Source: Terriglobia bacterium (GTDB lineage: Bacteria > Acidobacteriota > Terriglobia > Terriglobales > Acidobacteriaceae). From it: 64,000 bases of DNA. The position numbers and the translations under genes are program-made. The notes under the pieces are model-generated. The model had not been told where the DNA came from and did not search any database. It was given only the letters and a program-made list of their open reading frames with translations. The DNA lies in contig JAIQFH010000001.1 in the NCBI GenBank assembly GCA_020073385.1, positions 434,001 to 498,000 on the forward strand, in the 5' to 3' direction. Below, piece after piece: positions 7,945-17,445 of this stretch. Within the stretch, counting starts at the first letter, position 1, and every line of letters starts with the position of its first letter.

Positions 7945-9183
7945 CTAGACCGGTAAGGCCGCGGTGCTCGGCCGGTTCGGACTTCGAGGATCGCCAGCGG
8001 CTGCACTCAGCGCCTCAGCAAATCGCATGGCAATCTGCGACCAATCGTATCGTGCGGCTAAAACTGCGGCATTGTCCTCGTAGCTTCTACGCAGCGTGGC
8101 ATCGCGTAAGACCGCCAAAATCGCGCCTGCGAATGACGATGCGTCATCGGCGAGCAGGCAATCTTTCCCGCTGGTCACATCCAGACCTTCGGCCCCGATG
8201 GAAGTTGAGACCATTGCCTTTCTCATGGCCATAGCCTCGAAAATCTTGAGCCGCGTGCCTCCGCCGATCCTTAGCGGCACGATCACAACGGTTGCGTTGC
8301 GCAAATAGTCGGCCACAGACGGAACTGTACCCGTCACCTCGATCGACGGAGACGCCAGTTTCCGCACCCGGGAATGAGGGTTTCGGCCCACAATCTGAAA
8401 TCGCGCATCAGGGAACGCCGCGAGTACGCTGGGGAAAATCTCGTCGCAAAAATATTCCACTGCATCAATATTGGGCTCCCAGTCCATGGAGCCAGTAAAG
8501 ACAATCAGCGGAGGATTGCCCGATACGGAGGGAGCGGGTTGATATTTCTCCGTATCAACCCCGGTTGGCACGACCGTTATGGCGCATCCCGGAGCCAAGG
8601 CCAACATCTCCTTGCGATCGTTGTCGGAGACCGCGATCACATGTTGGAACCGTTGCAAGGTCTGGGTCTCGTAGGCCGCCATTTTGCGTGCTTCTATCCG
8701 GTAAGACAGTTTTCGGAGTGCGGATTTCTCCGTATCCGCCATTCGTCGCCATAGCATGGTCTCAACGTTGTGCTGGAACAAAACTTCCGGAGTCGGCGAA
8801 GCCTCCGGGAAATTCAGCGATGCGGAAAGGAAATCGCATACAGCAACGTCGGCGCTGCCATCGCTCAACCTGCGCCCCACCTCGCGGCGAACTGTTGGGT
8901 GCGTAAACTTCTTTACCGCATACGGAGCCGCGGAAGGCAGACGCAGAATGTAGTCGATCGATTGCGCGATCGTACTTTCCGGCGCAGCCGTGTAGATCGT
9001 TTGCGCTCCGGGCAGTTGTTGGGCGATGGCGGTTTCATACTCGGCATCGCGTCGGCCGCCGTAATAAGAGAGCAGAGTGACTTCGTGATTTCTGGCGAGA
9101 TGCCTGAGGATGTTGAATGAGCGAATCTTGCCGCCCGTGTCGACCGGCCACAGTTTCCCCGCTTTTACCCAGAGTATCTTCAT
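7945..9183 (-). CDS. GT4-family glycosyltransferase
   Basis: The 412-residue product has the two-Rossmann GT-B layout. The N-terminal MKILWVKAGKLWPVDTGGK-type start is the acceptor side. The C-terminal half has VVPTGVDTEKYQP, FTGSMDWEPNIDAVEYF, IVGRNPHSRVRKL, and the nucleotide-sugar site around RIGGGTRLKIFEAMAMRKAM. It resembles the sugar transferases of exosortase-associated exopolysaccharide loci, although no exosortase is present in this window. It should transfer a sugar from a nucleotide donor to a growing lipid-linked oligosaccharide on the cytoplasmic face. It is 9 bp downstream of the nucleotide-sugar dehydrogenase gene and 3 bp upstream of the ATP-grasp gene. The exact sugar is unknown. 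Confidence 0.9.
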   Translation of the reverse strand: MKILWVKAGKLWPVDTGGKIRSFNILRHLARNHEVTLLSYYGGRRDAEYETAIAQQLPGAQTIYTAAPESTIAQSIDYILRLPSAAPYAVKKFTHPTVRREVGRRLSDGSADVAVCDFLSASLNFPEASPTPEVLFQHNVETMLWRRMADTEKSALRKLSYRIEARKMAAYETQTLQRFQHVIAVSDNDRKEMLALAPGCAITVVPTGVDTEKYQPAPSVSGNPPLIVFTGSMDWEPNIDAVEYFCDEIFPSVLAAFPDARFQIVGRNPHSRVRKLASPSIEVTGTVPSVADYLRNATVVIVPLRIGGGTRLKIFEAMAMRKAMVSTSIGAEGLDVTSGKDCLLADDASSFAGAILAVLRDATLRRSYEDNAAVLAARYDWSQIAMRFAEALSAAAGDPRSPNRPSTAALPV

Positions 9184-9192
9184 CCGTCATCA

Positions 9193-10518
9193 CTACCAGC
9201 ACAGCCCTTCGTAGGCCTTGCCGGCGGCGGGTCTCCGGGCCTTCTCCAGATTCACCAGGTCGACGACAACCTGCTCAGGGCGAAGATGAGACTCCAGTTT
9301 CTTGCGGTCGATCCCGCGCGTGCCAATCACCACCACGTCCGCCTTCTCCAAAACCTGTTCGAGATCGGAGGAAAGCAACGACCCGATATGCGGAATGACC
9401 TGCTCGATGTACTCGCGGTTTGAGCCGATCAAGCGGCCCAATGACACATTGTCATCCCAGATCTTCAGCTGGCACCCTTCTCCGATGAGTCGCTTTACCA
9501 GTTGCACCTGCGGGCTTTCCCGCAGATCGTCGGTCGCAGCTTTAAAACTCAAGCCCAGCATGGCGATATTCTTCTTCCCCGTGCTCAGCACAATTTCAAT
9601 CGCACGGTCGAGATGGGCATCATTGCTGGGCAGGACTGACTCAAAGAGCGGCAGTGCCAGATCAAGTTCCTTGGCGCGATAGTTCAGGGCGCGCACATCT
9701 TTCGGCAGGCACGAACCTCCGAAGGCGAAGCCCGGTTTCAAATACGAGGGCGAAATGTTCAGCTTCGTGTCAGCGGAGAAGATCTCGATCACGGCCTCGG
9801 CATCAACATCCATACTCTTAGCCATCGTTCCCACTTCATTGGCGAACGCAACCTTCACCGCGTGCCAGGCATTGCAGACATACTTGACCATCTCCGCCGA
9901 ACGGAATGAAGTTTCGAACACCTTTCCCGGGACCCAGGAATAAAGTTCGCGAAGGACTTTGCTGTGCGCAGGGTCTGACGCCCCGATGATCGTGATGGAC
10001 GGCTCCAGAAAATCGGCTACCGCTGTGCCTTCCCGCATAAACTCAGGGTTCACGCACACTCCGAAGTCCTTTCCCAACTTTTTGCCGCTGGCCTTCTCCA
10101 GCGTAGGAACGACGATCGTTTCAGCTGTGCCTGGCAGTACTGTGCTGCGCAACACGATCAGGTGAAACGAATCTTTCTTGCGCAGCGCTTGTCCGATCTC
10201 CTGGCACACTGGGCCAATATGCCCTAAATCCAGTTTGCCATTTCTCATGCTGGGAGTGCCTACGCAAAGGAAGGAGATCTCAGTTTCCAAAACTGCCTGT
10301 TGCGAATCCGAGGTGGCGTGCAAGCGGCATGCCTTCTGGCAGTCGGCAATCAGGTCTGAGACGGCGGGCTCCACAATGGGGCTGCGTCCGCTCCCCAAAG
10401 CCTCCACTTTGGCTGCGCTCAGGTCCACTCCCGTGACCCGGTTTCCCTTATGCGCCAGGCAGGCAGCTGTGACCGTACCTACATACCCCAACCCAAAAAT
10501 GCTGACCGTCCGGCTCAT
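9193..10518 (-). CDS. GDP-mannose/UDP-glucose 6-dehydrogenase family enzyme (AlgD-like)
   Basis: From the chosen ATG (10518-10516) the product is 441 residues; 13 extra N-terminal residues are possible. It has the NAD-binding GLGYVGT, the CVGTPS segment, NPEFMREG, the YVCNAWHAVKVAFANEVG helix, and the catalytic cysteine in PGFAFGGSCLPKDVRAL. The YVxNxWHA and LNIS-x-Y-x-x-PGFAFGGSC pattern is closer to GDP-mannose dehydrogenase AlgD than to UDP-glucose dehydrogenase. The enzyme would oxidise C6 of a nucleotide sugar twice to give a GDP- or UDP-uronic acid. It is the first gene of the leftward operon and diverges from the GT4-heparinase gene, so uronic acid supply is probably tied to polymer assembly. 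Confidence 0.9.
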   Translation of the reverse strand: MSRTVSIFGLGYVGTVTAACLAHKGNRVTGVDLSAAKVEALGSGRSPIVEPAVSDLIADCQKACRLHATSDSQQAVLETEISFLCVGTPSMRNGKLDLGHIGPVCQEIGQALRKKDSFHLIVLRSTVLPGTAETIVVPTLEKASGKKLGKDFGVCVNPEFMREGTAVADFLEPSITIIGASDPAHSKVLRELYSWVPGKVFETSFRSAEMVKYVCNAWHAVKVAFANEVGTMAKSMDVDAEAVIEIFSADTKLNISPSYLKPGFAFGGSCLPKDVRALNYRAKELDLALPLFESVLPSNDAHLDRAIEIVLSTGKKNIAMLGLSFKAATDDLRESPQVQLVKRLIGEGCQLKIWDDNVSLGRLIGSNREYIEQVIPHIGSLLSSDLEQVLEKADVVVIGTRGIDRKKLESHLRPEQVVVDLVNLEKARRPAAGKAYEGLCW

Positions 10519-10766
10519 TTCTTTGTATGGACCCTTTCCTGTCGCTCCGGAGTGCAAACTTCCAAGATAGCTTAGCTGGCGACTTGCGGCAATGCCAGTT
10601 ACTACCCGTAACCCATTGATTTACTGAGCCTTGGGTAATCCCGTGGACGCCTCTCGATATTGATGGACCGGTGGACTTTCGTCGTCCGCCAGTTCGTCAG
10701 GGGTGACCTGATACCAACTCTCGGGCTCTGTGCAGTGAGCCGAATTTGCCGCTACTATGAAGAAGC
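10519..10766. promoter_or_regulatory. Divergent intergenic region between two polysaccharide operons
   Basis: This 248 bp spacer separates the leftward operon starting at 10518 from the rightward operon starting at 10767, so it must hold promoters for both. I could not pick out reliable -35/-10 boxes or an operator palindrome. Assignment rests on gene orientation only. Confidence 0.4.
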
Positions 10767-13700
10767 ATGGGTCGCCACGGCCAGTCCCCGGATATTCTCG
10801 ATGCCGAACCGCCAGCCTCAACGCCGGTGCAAAGCGAGAGCCAAGATGCCCCCACGGAGACCACTCGTCAGCGAAAGGTCTTCTATCTCGTCGATTCGCT
10901 CAATGTCGGTGGCACCGAAGTGCAGGCGGTTGAACTCGCGACCAGGCTAAATCCCGAACACTACAACGTGACTTTGGGGTGTCTCCGTGCGCGTGGACCT
11001 TTGCTTGAGAGGCTACAAGGATCCTCCGTCTCCGTCCGCGAATTCTATCCCAAGGGTGGTTTCGATTCAGTTCAAGGCATCTATCAGATGTTCCGGCTTG
11101 CATGGTTCCTGCGGCGCGGACGGTTTCAAATCGTTCATACCCACGATCTTTACGCGAACGTGCTGGGTATCCCAGCGGCCGCGATCGCACGCGTTCCCGT
11201 CATCATTTCCAGCCAGCGCGACTTGGGCCATCTCGACCTATATAAGAGCGGGCGGCGTGTCTGGCTGCGACGCCTGCAGAAGCTTTCTACCGCGGTCTTG
11301 ACGAACGCCAACGCCGTCAGGGACGCGGTCTTAGCTGAGGACCACTTTGCTCCGGAAAAAGTGCGGGTCATCCATAACGGTGTGGATCTGGAGCGCTTCA
11401 GCCAGAGATCGAGCGAGAGAGCATGGCTGCTTCCCGACGCGGATCCGGAGAGCGCGCATCAGGAGAGATGGATCGTTCTCGTCGGGAATATGCATGGCGA
11501 TGTGAAGGGACACGCGGTGCTCATCGCCGCCGCCGAGACCGTGGCCCGTGAGTTTCCCAACGTCAGGTTTCTGTTTGCCGGTGATGGGGAGCGGAGAAAG
11601 GAATTTGAGGAACAGGTCGCGAGGCTTGGTCTCGGGAAGAACTTTTCCTTCTTGGGACGGCGCAATGATGTGCCGCGAATCCTCAGTTGCTCTGACCTAG
11701 GAGTGCTTCCGTCCCAGGCCGAGGGTCTTCCGAATGCGGTCCTGGAATATCTCGCTGCTGGTCTTCCTACCATCGCCAGTCGGGTCGGAGGCAACGTCGA
11801 AATTATTCAGGAGGGCAAGACCGGGTTGCTGGTCCCGCCGGATGAACCTTCCGCCCTCGCAACTGCGCTTCTCCGACTCTTGCGCGATCCCAACCTCGCG
11901 GCAGAATTAGGAAGAAACGGACGGAGCTTTGTCTCCGCCGAATTCAGCTTCGAGCGCATGATCGAAAAGACGGATCAGATGTACACCGAATTGCTTCAAT
12001 CGAGAGGTGTCGAAACGAACCTAGAGCCGAACAGTAGCTCGGAGGGTTGGAGACGCGTATATCGGCGCGTGCGCTCGATGGAAGGTCCGGAGGTCACGGA
12101 CCGGCTCCGGCAGTACGCGACCGCACGTCTGGATTGGGTACGTTACAAAGTCGGTTCCGATTTCTTTCCCGAAATCTCCACCGTCCCGCAAGGGCAGCCG
12201 CGATTCTTCTTCTCCCCGGAAGAGGTTCCACATCTCTGTTCCAGGTTGCGAGAGTTGTTTCCTGAGACCGTTGAAGAGATCGTCCGCCGGGCCCAGCGCA
12301 TCTGCCAGCATCGTTTCGACCTTCTGGGCTACGAAGCAGTCGACTACGGCACCGAGATCGACTGGCACTGCGATCGTGTTCACGGCAAACGCGCGCCACT
12401 GAAACCTTGGTTCAAGATGAAGTATCTGGATTTTGACCAGGTCGGTGACAGCAAAGTTACGTGGGAACTGAACCGCCATCAGCACCTGGTCACGCTAGCC
12501 AAGGCCTTCCGGCTGACCGGCGACGCGAAATTCGCCTCGGAGTTGTTCGCCCAGTGGCATCACTGGCACTCCGAAAACCCGTATCCCATCGGCATCAATT
12601 GGGCCAGCAGCCTGGAAGTAGCCTTTCGCAGCTTGTCGTGGCTCTGGACTTACTTTCTGATGGCCGATTCTCCTGCAATGCCAACAGGGTTTCGTCGCTT
12701 ATGGCTGCGTTCGTTGGCGGTTTCCGGTCGCCACATCGAGAGCTATCTCTCCACATACTTCTCGCCTAACACGCATCTCCTCGGTGAAGCCGTCGCTTTG
12801 TTCTTCATCGGCACCCTTTGCCCGGAGATTCCCGCATCCCGTCGATGGCAACAGCTTGGATGGAAGATCGTGCAAAAAGAGGCGACGCGTCAGGTTCGCA
12901 GTGATGGTCTACATTTCGAGCAGTCGGCGTACTATCACGTCTACGCTCTGGACCTCTTCCTGCATTCTGCGATCCTGGCTTCCGTCAATCACATCGAGGT
13001 GCCGAAAGAGTTCGATCAGACGCTGGAGAAAATGCTGGATGCGCTGGCCGTACTGGCTCGTGGCGGAATGGTGCCCGGCTTTGGCGATGACGATGGCGGC
13101 CGCCTCTTCGATTCCGCCCGAAATCGAATGATGCACATGACGGATCCCTTGGCTACAGGAGCCGTGCTCTTCGGACGAGGCGATTTCAAAGACGTTGCCG
13201 GCGGGCCGCGTGAAGAGACGCTTTGGCTGCTGGGCGAGGCTGGCATGCATGAATTCCAACAGATTCCGTCAAAGCCGGTCCCGGAGGCCTCCGCTGCATT
13301 CCGCCCCAGCGGCCTATATGTTATGTCGGGAAACGAGCGCAAGTGGCAGTTAGTGATGGATGCCGGTCCCCAGGGGGCCCACACAGCCGGGCACGGACAT
13401 GCAGACGCGCTAAGCCTGACTCTCACCGCTTCCGGCCGCGAATTGCTCTCGGATGCCGGGACCTTTGAGTACGTTGGCCCGGACTCCGAACGGGACCGTT
13501 TTCGCGGAACCAGCGCTCACAACACTCTGATGGTCGGTGGCAAAGATCAGACGCAACCGCGCGGCCCTTTCGGATGGGATCGCTTGCCTGACGTTCAGGC
13601 CGAGGGCTGGATCAGCGGCAAAACGTTTGACCTGTTCGTCGGCAGCCACGACGGTTATTCACGCTTGCCGAATCCGGCCATTCATCGTCGTTTCGTGCTC

Positions 13701-14393
13701 GCGCTGAAATCGGGCCTGATCCTGGTGCGCGATCTGGTTCTCGGATTCGGAGAGTACCCCGTCGACATATTCTGGCATCTCGGTCACGGCTTGACGGAAC
13801 AGTCCCCGGACCTCTTCTTCGGCGACGGTGCCGGTCTTCGTGTCATAACTGTGGATGGACACGAGTGGTCCCGCAATGTCGAAGAGCACTTTCATTCGCC
13901 GGTCTATGGAGTGAAACAGACTCACAAAGCTCTCCACTTCGCCACCCGGGCGAAGCTTCCAACTGAGTTCGTGACTTTGCTCATGCCGGTATCGACGGCG
14001 AAAAGCTCCGATGACAAACTTGTGAAAATCCCTGGGCAATCCGCGGCATCCGGCTCTTGCGTTGGATACCGTTATAAGACAAGCAGTGATGAGCATTGCT
14101 TCTTTTTTGGACAAGGGGCGCCGTGGAGGATGGATTCCTGGAACACCGACGCCGAAGTGCTGTATTTCGGCCGATTCGCCGATGCATCCCAGGTCAGGTT
14201 CTTCTGCTGCAATGCGACATCCGTGGAGTGGGAAGGCAAAAAGATTGTGAGTGCCAAGAGGCCGGTTTTGCGCTGCGAGGTGATCGGAAGTCCCGCGGCT
14301 ATTGTCAGCAGCGATCCCGATGTCGTGTCTGTGGACATTGAAGCGTGGATGACGCTAGTAAACTCTTCCCAAGTGCCGGTGAAGGCAATCTAG
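10767..14393 (+). CDS. Fusion of GT4 glycosyltransferase and heparinase II/III-type lyase
   Basis: A single uninterrupted 1208-residue frame joins two domains normally encoded apart. Residues 35-415 are a GT4 transferase: LVDSLNVGGTEVQAVELA, HTHDLYANVLG, VIHNGVDLERF, and the donor site PSQAEGLPNAVLEYLAAGLP. After a short linker, residues 430-1208 match the heparinase II/III (PL12/15/17/21-like) layout. This is an alpha/alpha toroid with NTHLLGEA (668-675) and SDGLHFEQSAYYHVYALD (Tyr722/723), then a beta-sandwich with AGHGHADAL (near 875) and RGTSAHNTL. Such lyases cleave uronic-acid glycosidic bonds by beta-elimination. No signal peptide is seen, so the lyase half would be cytosolic. It is followed after 16 bp by the AsnB-like gene. 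The fusion may couple chain extension with cleavage or length control, which is inferred. Confidence 0.88.
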   Translation: MGRHGQSPDILDAEPPASTPVQSESQDAPTETTRQRKVFYLVDSLNVGGTEVQAVELATRLNPEHYNVTLGCLRARGPLLERLQGSSVSVREFYPKGGFDSVQGIYQMFRLAWFLRRGRFQIVHTHDLYANVLGIPAAAIARVPVIISSQRDLGHLDLYKSGRRVWLRRLQKLSTAVLTNANAVRDAVLAEDHFAPEKVRVIHNGVDLERFSQRSSERAWLLPDADPESAHQERWIVLVGNMHGDVKGHAVLIAAAETVAREFPNVRFLFAGDGERRKEFEEQVARLGLGKNFSFLGRRNDVPRILSCSDLGVLPSQAEGLPNAVLEYLAAGLPTIASRVGGNVEIIQEGKTGLLVPPDEPSALATALLRLLRDPNLAAELGRNGRSFVSAEFSFERMIEKTDQMYTELLQSRGVETNLEPNSSSEGWRRVYRRVRSMEGPEVTDRLRQYATARLDWVRYKVGSDFFPEISTVPQGQPRFFFSPEEVPHLCSRLRELFPETVEEIVRRAQRICQHRFDLLGYEAVDYGTEIDWHCDRVHGKRAPLKPWFKMKYLDFDQVGDSKVTWELNRHQHLVTLAKAFRLTGDAKFASELFAQWHHWHSENPYPIGINWASSLEVAFRSLSWLWTYFLMADSPAMPTGFRRLWLRSLAVSGRHIESYLSTYFSPNTHLLGEAVALFFIGTLCPEIPASRRWQQLGWKIVQKEATRQVRSDGLHFEQSAYYHVYALDLFLHSAILASVNHIEVPKEFDQTLEKMLDALAVLARGGMVPGFGDDDGGRLFDSARNRMMHMTDPLATGAVLFGRGDFKDVAGGPREETLWLLGEAGMHEFQQIPSKPVPEASAAFRPSGLYVMSGNERKWQLVMDAGPQGAHTAGHGHADALSLTLTASGRELLSDAGTFEYVGPDSERDRFRGTSAHNTLMVGGKDQTQPRGPFGWDRLPDVQAEGWISGKTFDLFVGSHDGYSRLPNPAIHRRFVLALKSGLILVRDLVLGFGEYPVDIFWHLGHGLTEQSPDLFFGDGAGLRVITVDGHEWSRNVEEHFHSPVYGVKQTHKALHFATRAKLPTEFVTLLMPVSTAKSSDDKLVKIPGQSAASGSCVGYRYKTSSDEHCFFFGQGAPWRMDSWNTDAEVLYFGRFADASQVRFFCCNATSVEWEGKKIVSAKRPVLRCEVIGSPAAIVSSDPDVVSVDIEAWMTLVNSSQVPVKAI

Positions 14394-14409
14394 GCGAAAG
14401 AACTCTTAT

Positions 14410-16347
14410 ATGTGTGGAATCTGCGGAATCTTCTTCGCGAATCGCGAGTGGCGCGTCCAGGGCGATGTGCTCGCGCGCATGAACCGCCGCATTGTGCATC
14501 GCGGGCCCGATGATGAGGGATTCTTCGTCGAGGAGAACGTCGGCCTTGCGATGCGCCGACTGAGCATAATTGACGTCAAAAGCGGCCATCAGCCTCTGGC
14601 GAATGAGAATCGCGATGTCTGGATCGTTTTCAACGGCGAGATCTATAACCACGCCGAACTGAGAGAGGATCTGGAAGCACGCGGTCATCAGTACCGCACA
14701 CGCAGCGACACTGAGACCATCGTCCACCTCTACGAGGAATATGGATCCGATTGCGTGATGCATTTGCGCGGCATGTTTGCATTCGTGATCTGGGACCGCC
14801 GTAAACGCGTTCTTTTCGCAGCCCGTGATCGCCTCGGCATCAAACCTTTCTACTATCGCTGGGACGGAAAGTCGTTTCTCTTCGGCTCCGAAATTAAAAC
14901 GATCCTGACGTATCCCGGCGTCGATGCTGAATTCGACCGGGGTCGACTCGCGGAATATCTCACCTTCGGATACGTTACCGGGCCGCAGACCATGTACTCG
15001 GGCATTCGCAAGCTGATGCCCGGGCACACACTCGAGCTGAGCGAGCGCGGCGAGCCCAAGATCACTCGCTACTGGGACCTCGTCGTGCCTGTGGATGAAT
15101 TGCCGCGCGAACACAGTTACTACGTGAAGAACTATCGTGAGAAGCTTGAGTCTGCTGTCGGATCGCACCTGATGAGCGACGTGCCGTTAGGCGTCTTTCT
15201 CAGCGGCGGTCTGGATTCGAGTGCGGTCGCCGCCCTGACCGCGAAGATTCGCGGCGATAAGATTCAGACGTTCGCCGTCGGCTACGGCGAAGAGGAGTTC
15301 AGCGAACTTCCTTACGCCCGGCAGGTCGCCGCGCACATCCATTCGGATCATCACGAAGTTCGTCTCAGCCGGGGGGAATTTTTTGACAGCCTGCCGCGCC
15401 TGATCTGGCATGAGGACGAACCGATCGTCTGGCCGTCGAGCGTCTCTCTCTACTACGTCGCACGCCTTGCGCGAGAACGGGTGACGGTGGTGCTTACCGG
15501 CGAAGGCAGTGATGAGACCTTGGCAGGCTACACCCGCTACGCATGGACGCTTTTGAATTCGAAGATGGATCGCACTTATCGTGCGACGACGCCCGCATTC
15601 CTCCGCCGCTGGCTCCGACAGGGAATTGCCTCGGCCCCGCTTTCCGCCAGCCTGCATCGCAAGCTCGAGCACACTTTTCTCATGCGAGACGGCGCCTCGT
15701 GGCCATCTTTTTACTTCGACAACTTCTACTCCGCATTTTCGGATGCTGAGTTCAGCGAGCTTTTGACGCCGGAAGCGTTGCGATCGGCAGGTCCGGCCTA
15801 TGACGGATCGATGGAGCCTTGGGAGCACTCCTCCGGCGATCTTCTGCACCGCTTGCTCTACACCGATATCAACAGCTATCTGATTGAGCTGCTGATGAAG
15901 CAGGACCAGATGAGCATGGCCGCCTCGATTGAGAGTCGCGTGCCTTTCCTCGACCATCCGCTCGTCGAATTCACCGCTCGTATTCCCGCATCCCACCAGA
16001 TCAAGGGGATGGCCGGCAAATTCATTCTGAAAGAAGCCGTCGAAGATCTTCTGCCGCATGACATCATCTACCGCAAGAAGATGGGATTCCCCACGCCCTG
16101 GGCTTATTGGCTGGCTGGACCTCAACTGCAGCAGATCGAGACTCTGCTGACAGGTCCTCGAAGCACTGCCCGCGGCCTGTTTCGTCCTGAGGTGATTTCC
16201 CGAATCTTCGCTGAGCATCGTGCCGGGCACCGCGATCATGGCAATCGCATCTGGCGGCTGCTGAATTTCGAGTTATGGCAGAGAGCCTGTCTCGAGGGAG
16301 ATCTCGAGTCCACCACCACCGCGGTTCCAGCGAATGCCGCTATCTGA
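14410..16347 (+). CDS. Asparagine synthase-like glutamine amidotransferase
   Basis: The 645-residue product starts MCGICGIF, so Cys2 is the N-terminal nucleophile of the class II glutaminase domain. RLSIIDVKSGHQP, FNGEIYNHAELR and the SDTETIVHLYEEYG segment follow. The C-terminal synthetase domain has the PP-loop motif VFLSGGLDSSAVAAL (near 265) and the GEGSDETLAGY motif. Relatives in exopolysaccharide clusters are annotated as XrtA-associated amidotransferases and probably amidate a sugar carboxylate rather than aspartate. The gene lies between the GT4-heparinase gene (16 bp upstream) and a deacetylase gene (39 bp downstream), so amidation of a uronic acid is a reasonable inference. True asparagine synthesis cannot be excluded by sequence alone. 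Confidence 0.9.
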   Translation: MCGICGIFFANREWRVQGDVLARMNRRIVHRGPDDEGFFVEENVGLAMRRLSIIDVKSGHQPLANENRDVWIVFNGEIYNHAELREDLEARGHQYRTRSDTETIVHLYEEYGSDCVMHLRGMFAFVIWDRRKRVLFAARDRLGIKPFYYRWDGKSFLFGSEIKTILTYPGVDAEFDRGRLAEYLTFGYVTGPQTMYSGIRKLMPGHTLELSERGEPKITRYWDLVVPVDELPREHSYYVKNYREKLESAVGSHLMSDVPLGVFLSGGLDSSAVAALTAKIRGDKIQTFAVGYGEEEFSELPYARQVAAHIHSDHHEVRLSRGEFFDSLPRLIWHEDEPIVWPSSVSLYYVARLARERVTVVLTGEGSDETLAGYTRYAWTLLNSKMDRTYRATTPAFLRRWLRQGIASAPLSASLHRKLEHTFLMRDGASWPSFYFDNFYSAFSDAEFSELLTPEALRSAGPAYDGSMEPWEHSSGDLLHRLLYTDINSYLIELLMKQDQMSMAASIESRVPFLDHPLVEFTARIPASHQIKGMAGKFILKEAVEDLLPHDIIYRKKMGFPTPWAYWLAGPQLQQIETLLTGPRSTARGLFRPEVISRIFAEHRAGHRDHGNRIWRLLNFELWQRACLEGDLESTTTAVPANAAI

Positions 16348-16386
16348 ACACTCCATGCTCTCCATCTCCATCGCCCCGGAATCCCG

Positions 16387-17445
16387 ATGCTGAGGAATGC
16401 CAAACTCGCAGCCCTAAGCTTCCTCCGAAGTGCAGGAGCCTTTGAAGCTGTCGCTAACAGCAAGTGGCGACGCGACCGCCTGCTGATCCTTTGCTATCAC
16501 GGCACTTCACTTGAGGACGAGCATCAGTGGAGGCCGGCACTCTACCTCGCACCTCAGGTCCTGGAACAGCGCCTGCAGTCCTTGCGCGCAACGCGTTGTT
16601 CCGTTCTGCCACTGGGAGAGGCTCTTCAGCGCCTGCAGGCTCGCGATCTCCCGCCACGCAGCGTTGCCGTGACATTTGACGACGGCGCCTATGACTTCTA
16701 CCGCCAAGCCTATCCATTGCTGAAAAGCTACGGCATTCCCGTGACTGTTTATCAAACCACCTATTACACCGACAATCCTATGCCGGTGTTCAACCTGATC
16801 TGCTCGTACATGCTGTGGAAGCGGCGCGGCGACCAGTTGGGCCCGATCCCCGAACTCGGCCTCACCCAGGCGATGGATCTGAGCACGCAGTTAGGCCGGC
16901 ATAAAATCGTACGCATCCTGGTGGAACGATCGGAGCGCGAGAATCTGAGTGGCCGGGAAAAGAACGAGATTGCTCGGCGCTTGGCGGGCGCGTTGGGAAT
17001 CGATTATGCGGCGCTCACCATCAAGCGCATTCTGCAACTCATGAATGCTCAAGAAGTGGCCGAAATCGCCAAAGAAGGCGTCGACGTGCAACTGCACACC
17101 CATCGCCACCGCACCCCGGACGACGAAGCCCTCTTTCGACGTGAGATCGCCGACAACCGTGGGCGGATCCAATCTCTAGTCGGGCACAGCGCCAGGCACT
17201 TTTGTTATCCGAGCGGAGTGTACCGGCAAGAATTCGTTTCCTGGTTGGAGAAGGAAGGTGTGCTATCGGCCACAACCTGCGATGCGGGCCTGGTCAAGCG
17301 CGGTGACAACCCATTCCTGCTATCGAGGTTTGTGGACACGACGGGCCGAACGCAATTGGAATTTGAAAGCTGGCTCAGCGGCCTCGGAGCCCTGATTGCC
17401 TTCCGCAGGGCGGCAACGCAGAGCTACACCTTACCGGAGGACTAA
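16387..17445 (+). CDS. Polysaccharide deacetylase family protein
   Basis: The 352-residue product contains the NodB-type motifs: CYHG near residue 37, the metal-binding TFDDGAYDFY near 97, and a histidine motif HTHRHRT near 237. A 100-residue insertion lies between the first two motif regions, longer than in minimal CE4 enzymes. FCYPSGVYR near 277 is the usual later motif. It should remove N-acetyl groups from a sugar polymer or its lipid-linked precursor. It ends the rightward operon that starts at 10767. Its stop codon overlaps the stop of the convergent CysQ-type gene by 4 bp. No signal peptide is obvious. Confidence 0.87.
   Translation: MLRNAKLAALSFLRSAGAFEAVANSKWRRDRLLILCYHGTSLEDEHQWRPALYLAPQVLEQRLQSLRATRCSVLPLGEALQRLQARDLPPRSVAVTFDDGAYDFYRQAYPLLKSYGIPVTVYQTTYYTDNPMPVFNLICSYMLWKRRGDQLGPIPELGLTQAMDLSTQLGRHKIVRILVERSERENLSGREKNEIARRLAGALGIDYAALTIKRILQLMNAQEVAEIAKEGVDVQLHTHRHRTPDDEALFRREIADNRGRIQSLVGHSARHFCYPSGVYRQEFVSWLEKEGVLSATTCDAGLVKRGDNPFLLSRFVDTTGRTQLEFESWLSGLGALIAFRRAATQSYTLPED

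Noticed and set aside
14305-15168. Long antisense frame opposite the AsnB-like gene
   Set aside because: It lies entirely opposite well-supported coding sequence, shows no domain, and its composition is that of a GC-driven shadow.
15187-16239. 350-residue antisense frame opposite the same gene
   Set aside because: Same reason; the forward frame has strong motifs throughout.
7945-16347. Exosortase A-associated exopolysaccharide cluster
   Set aside because: The GT4 and amidotransferase resemble members of such clusters, but no exosortase or PEP-CTERM protein is visible in the window, so the label is not applied.
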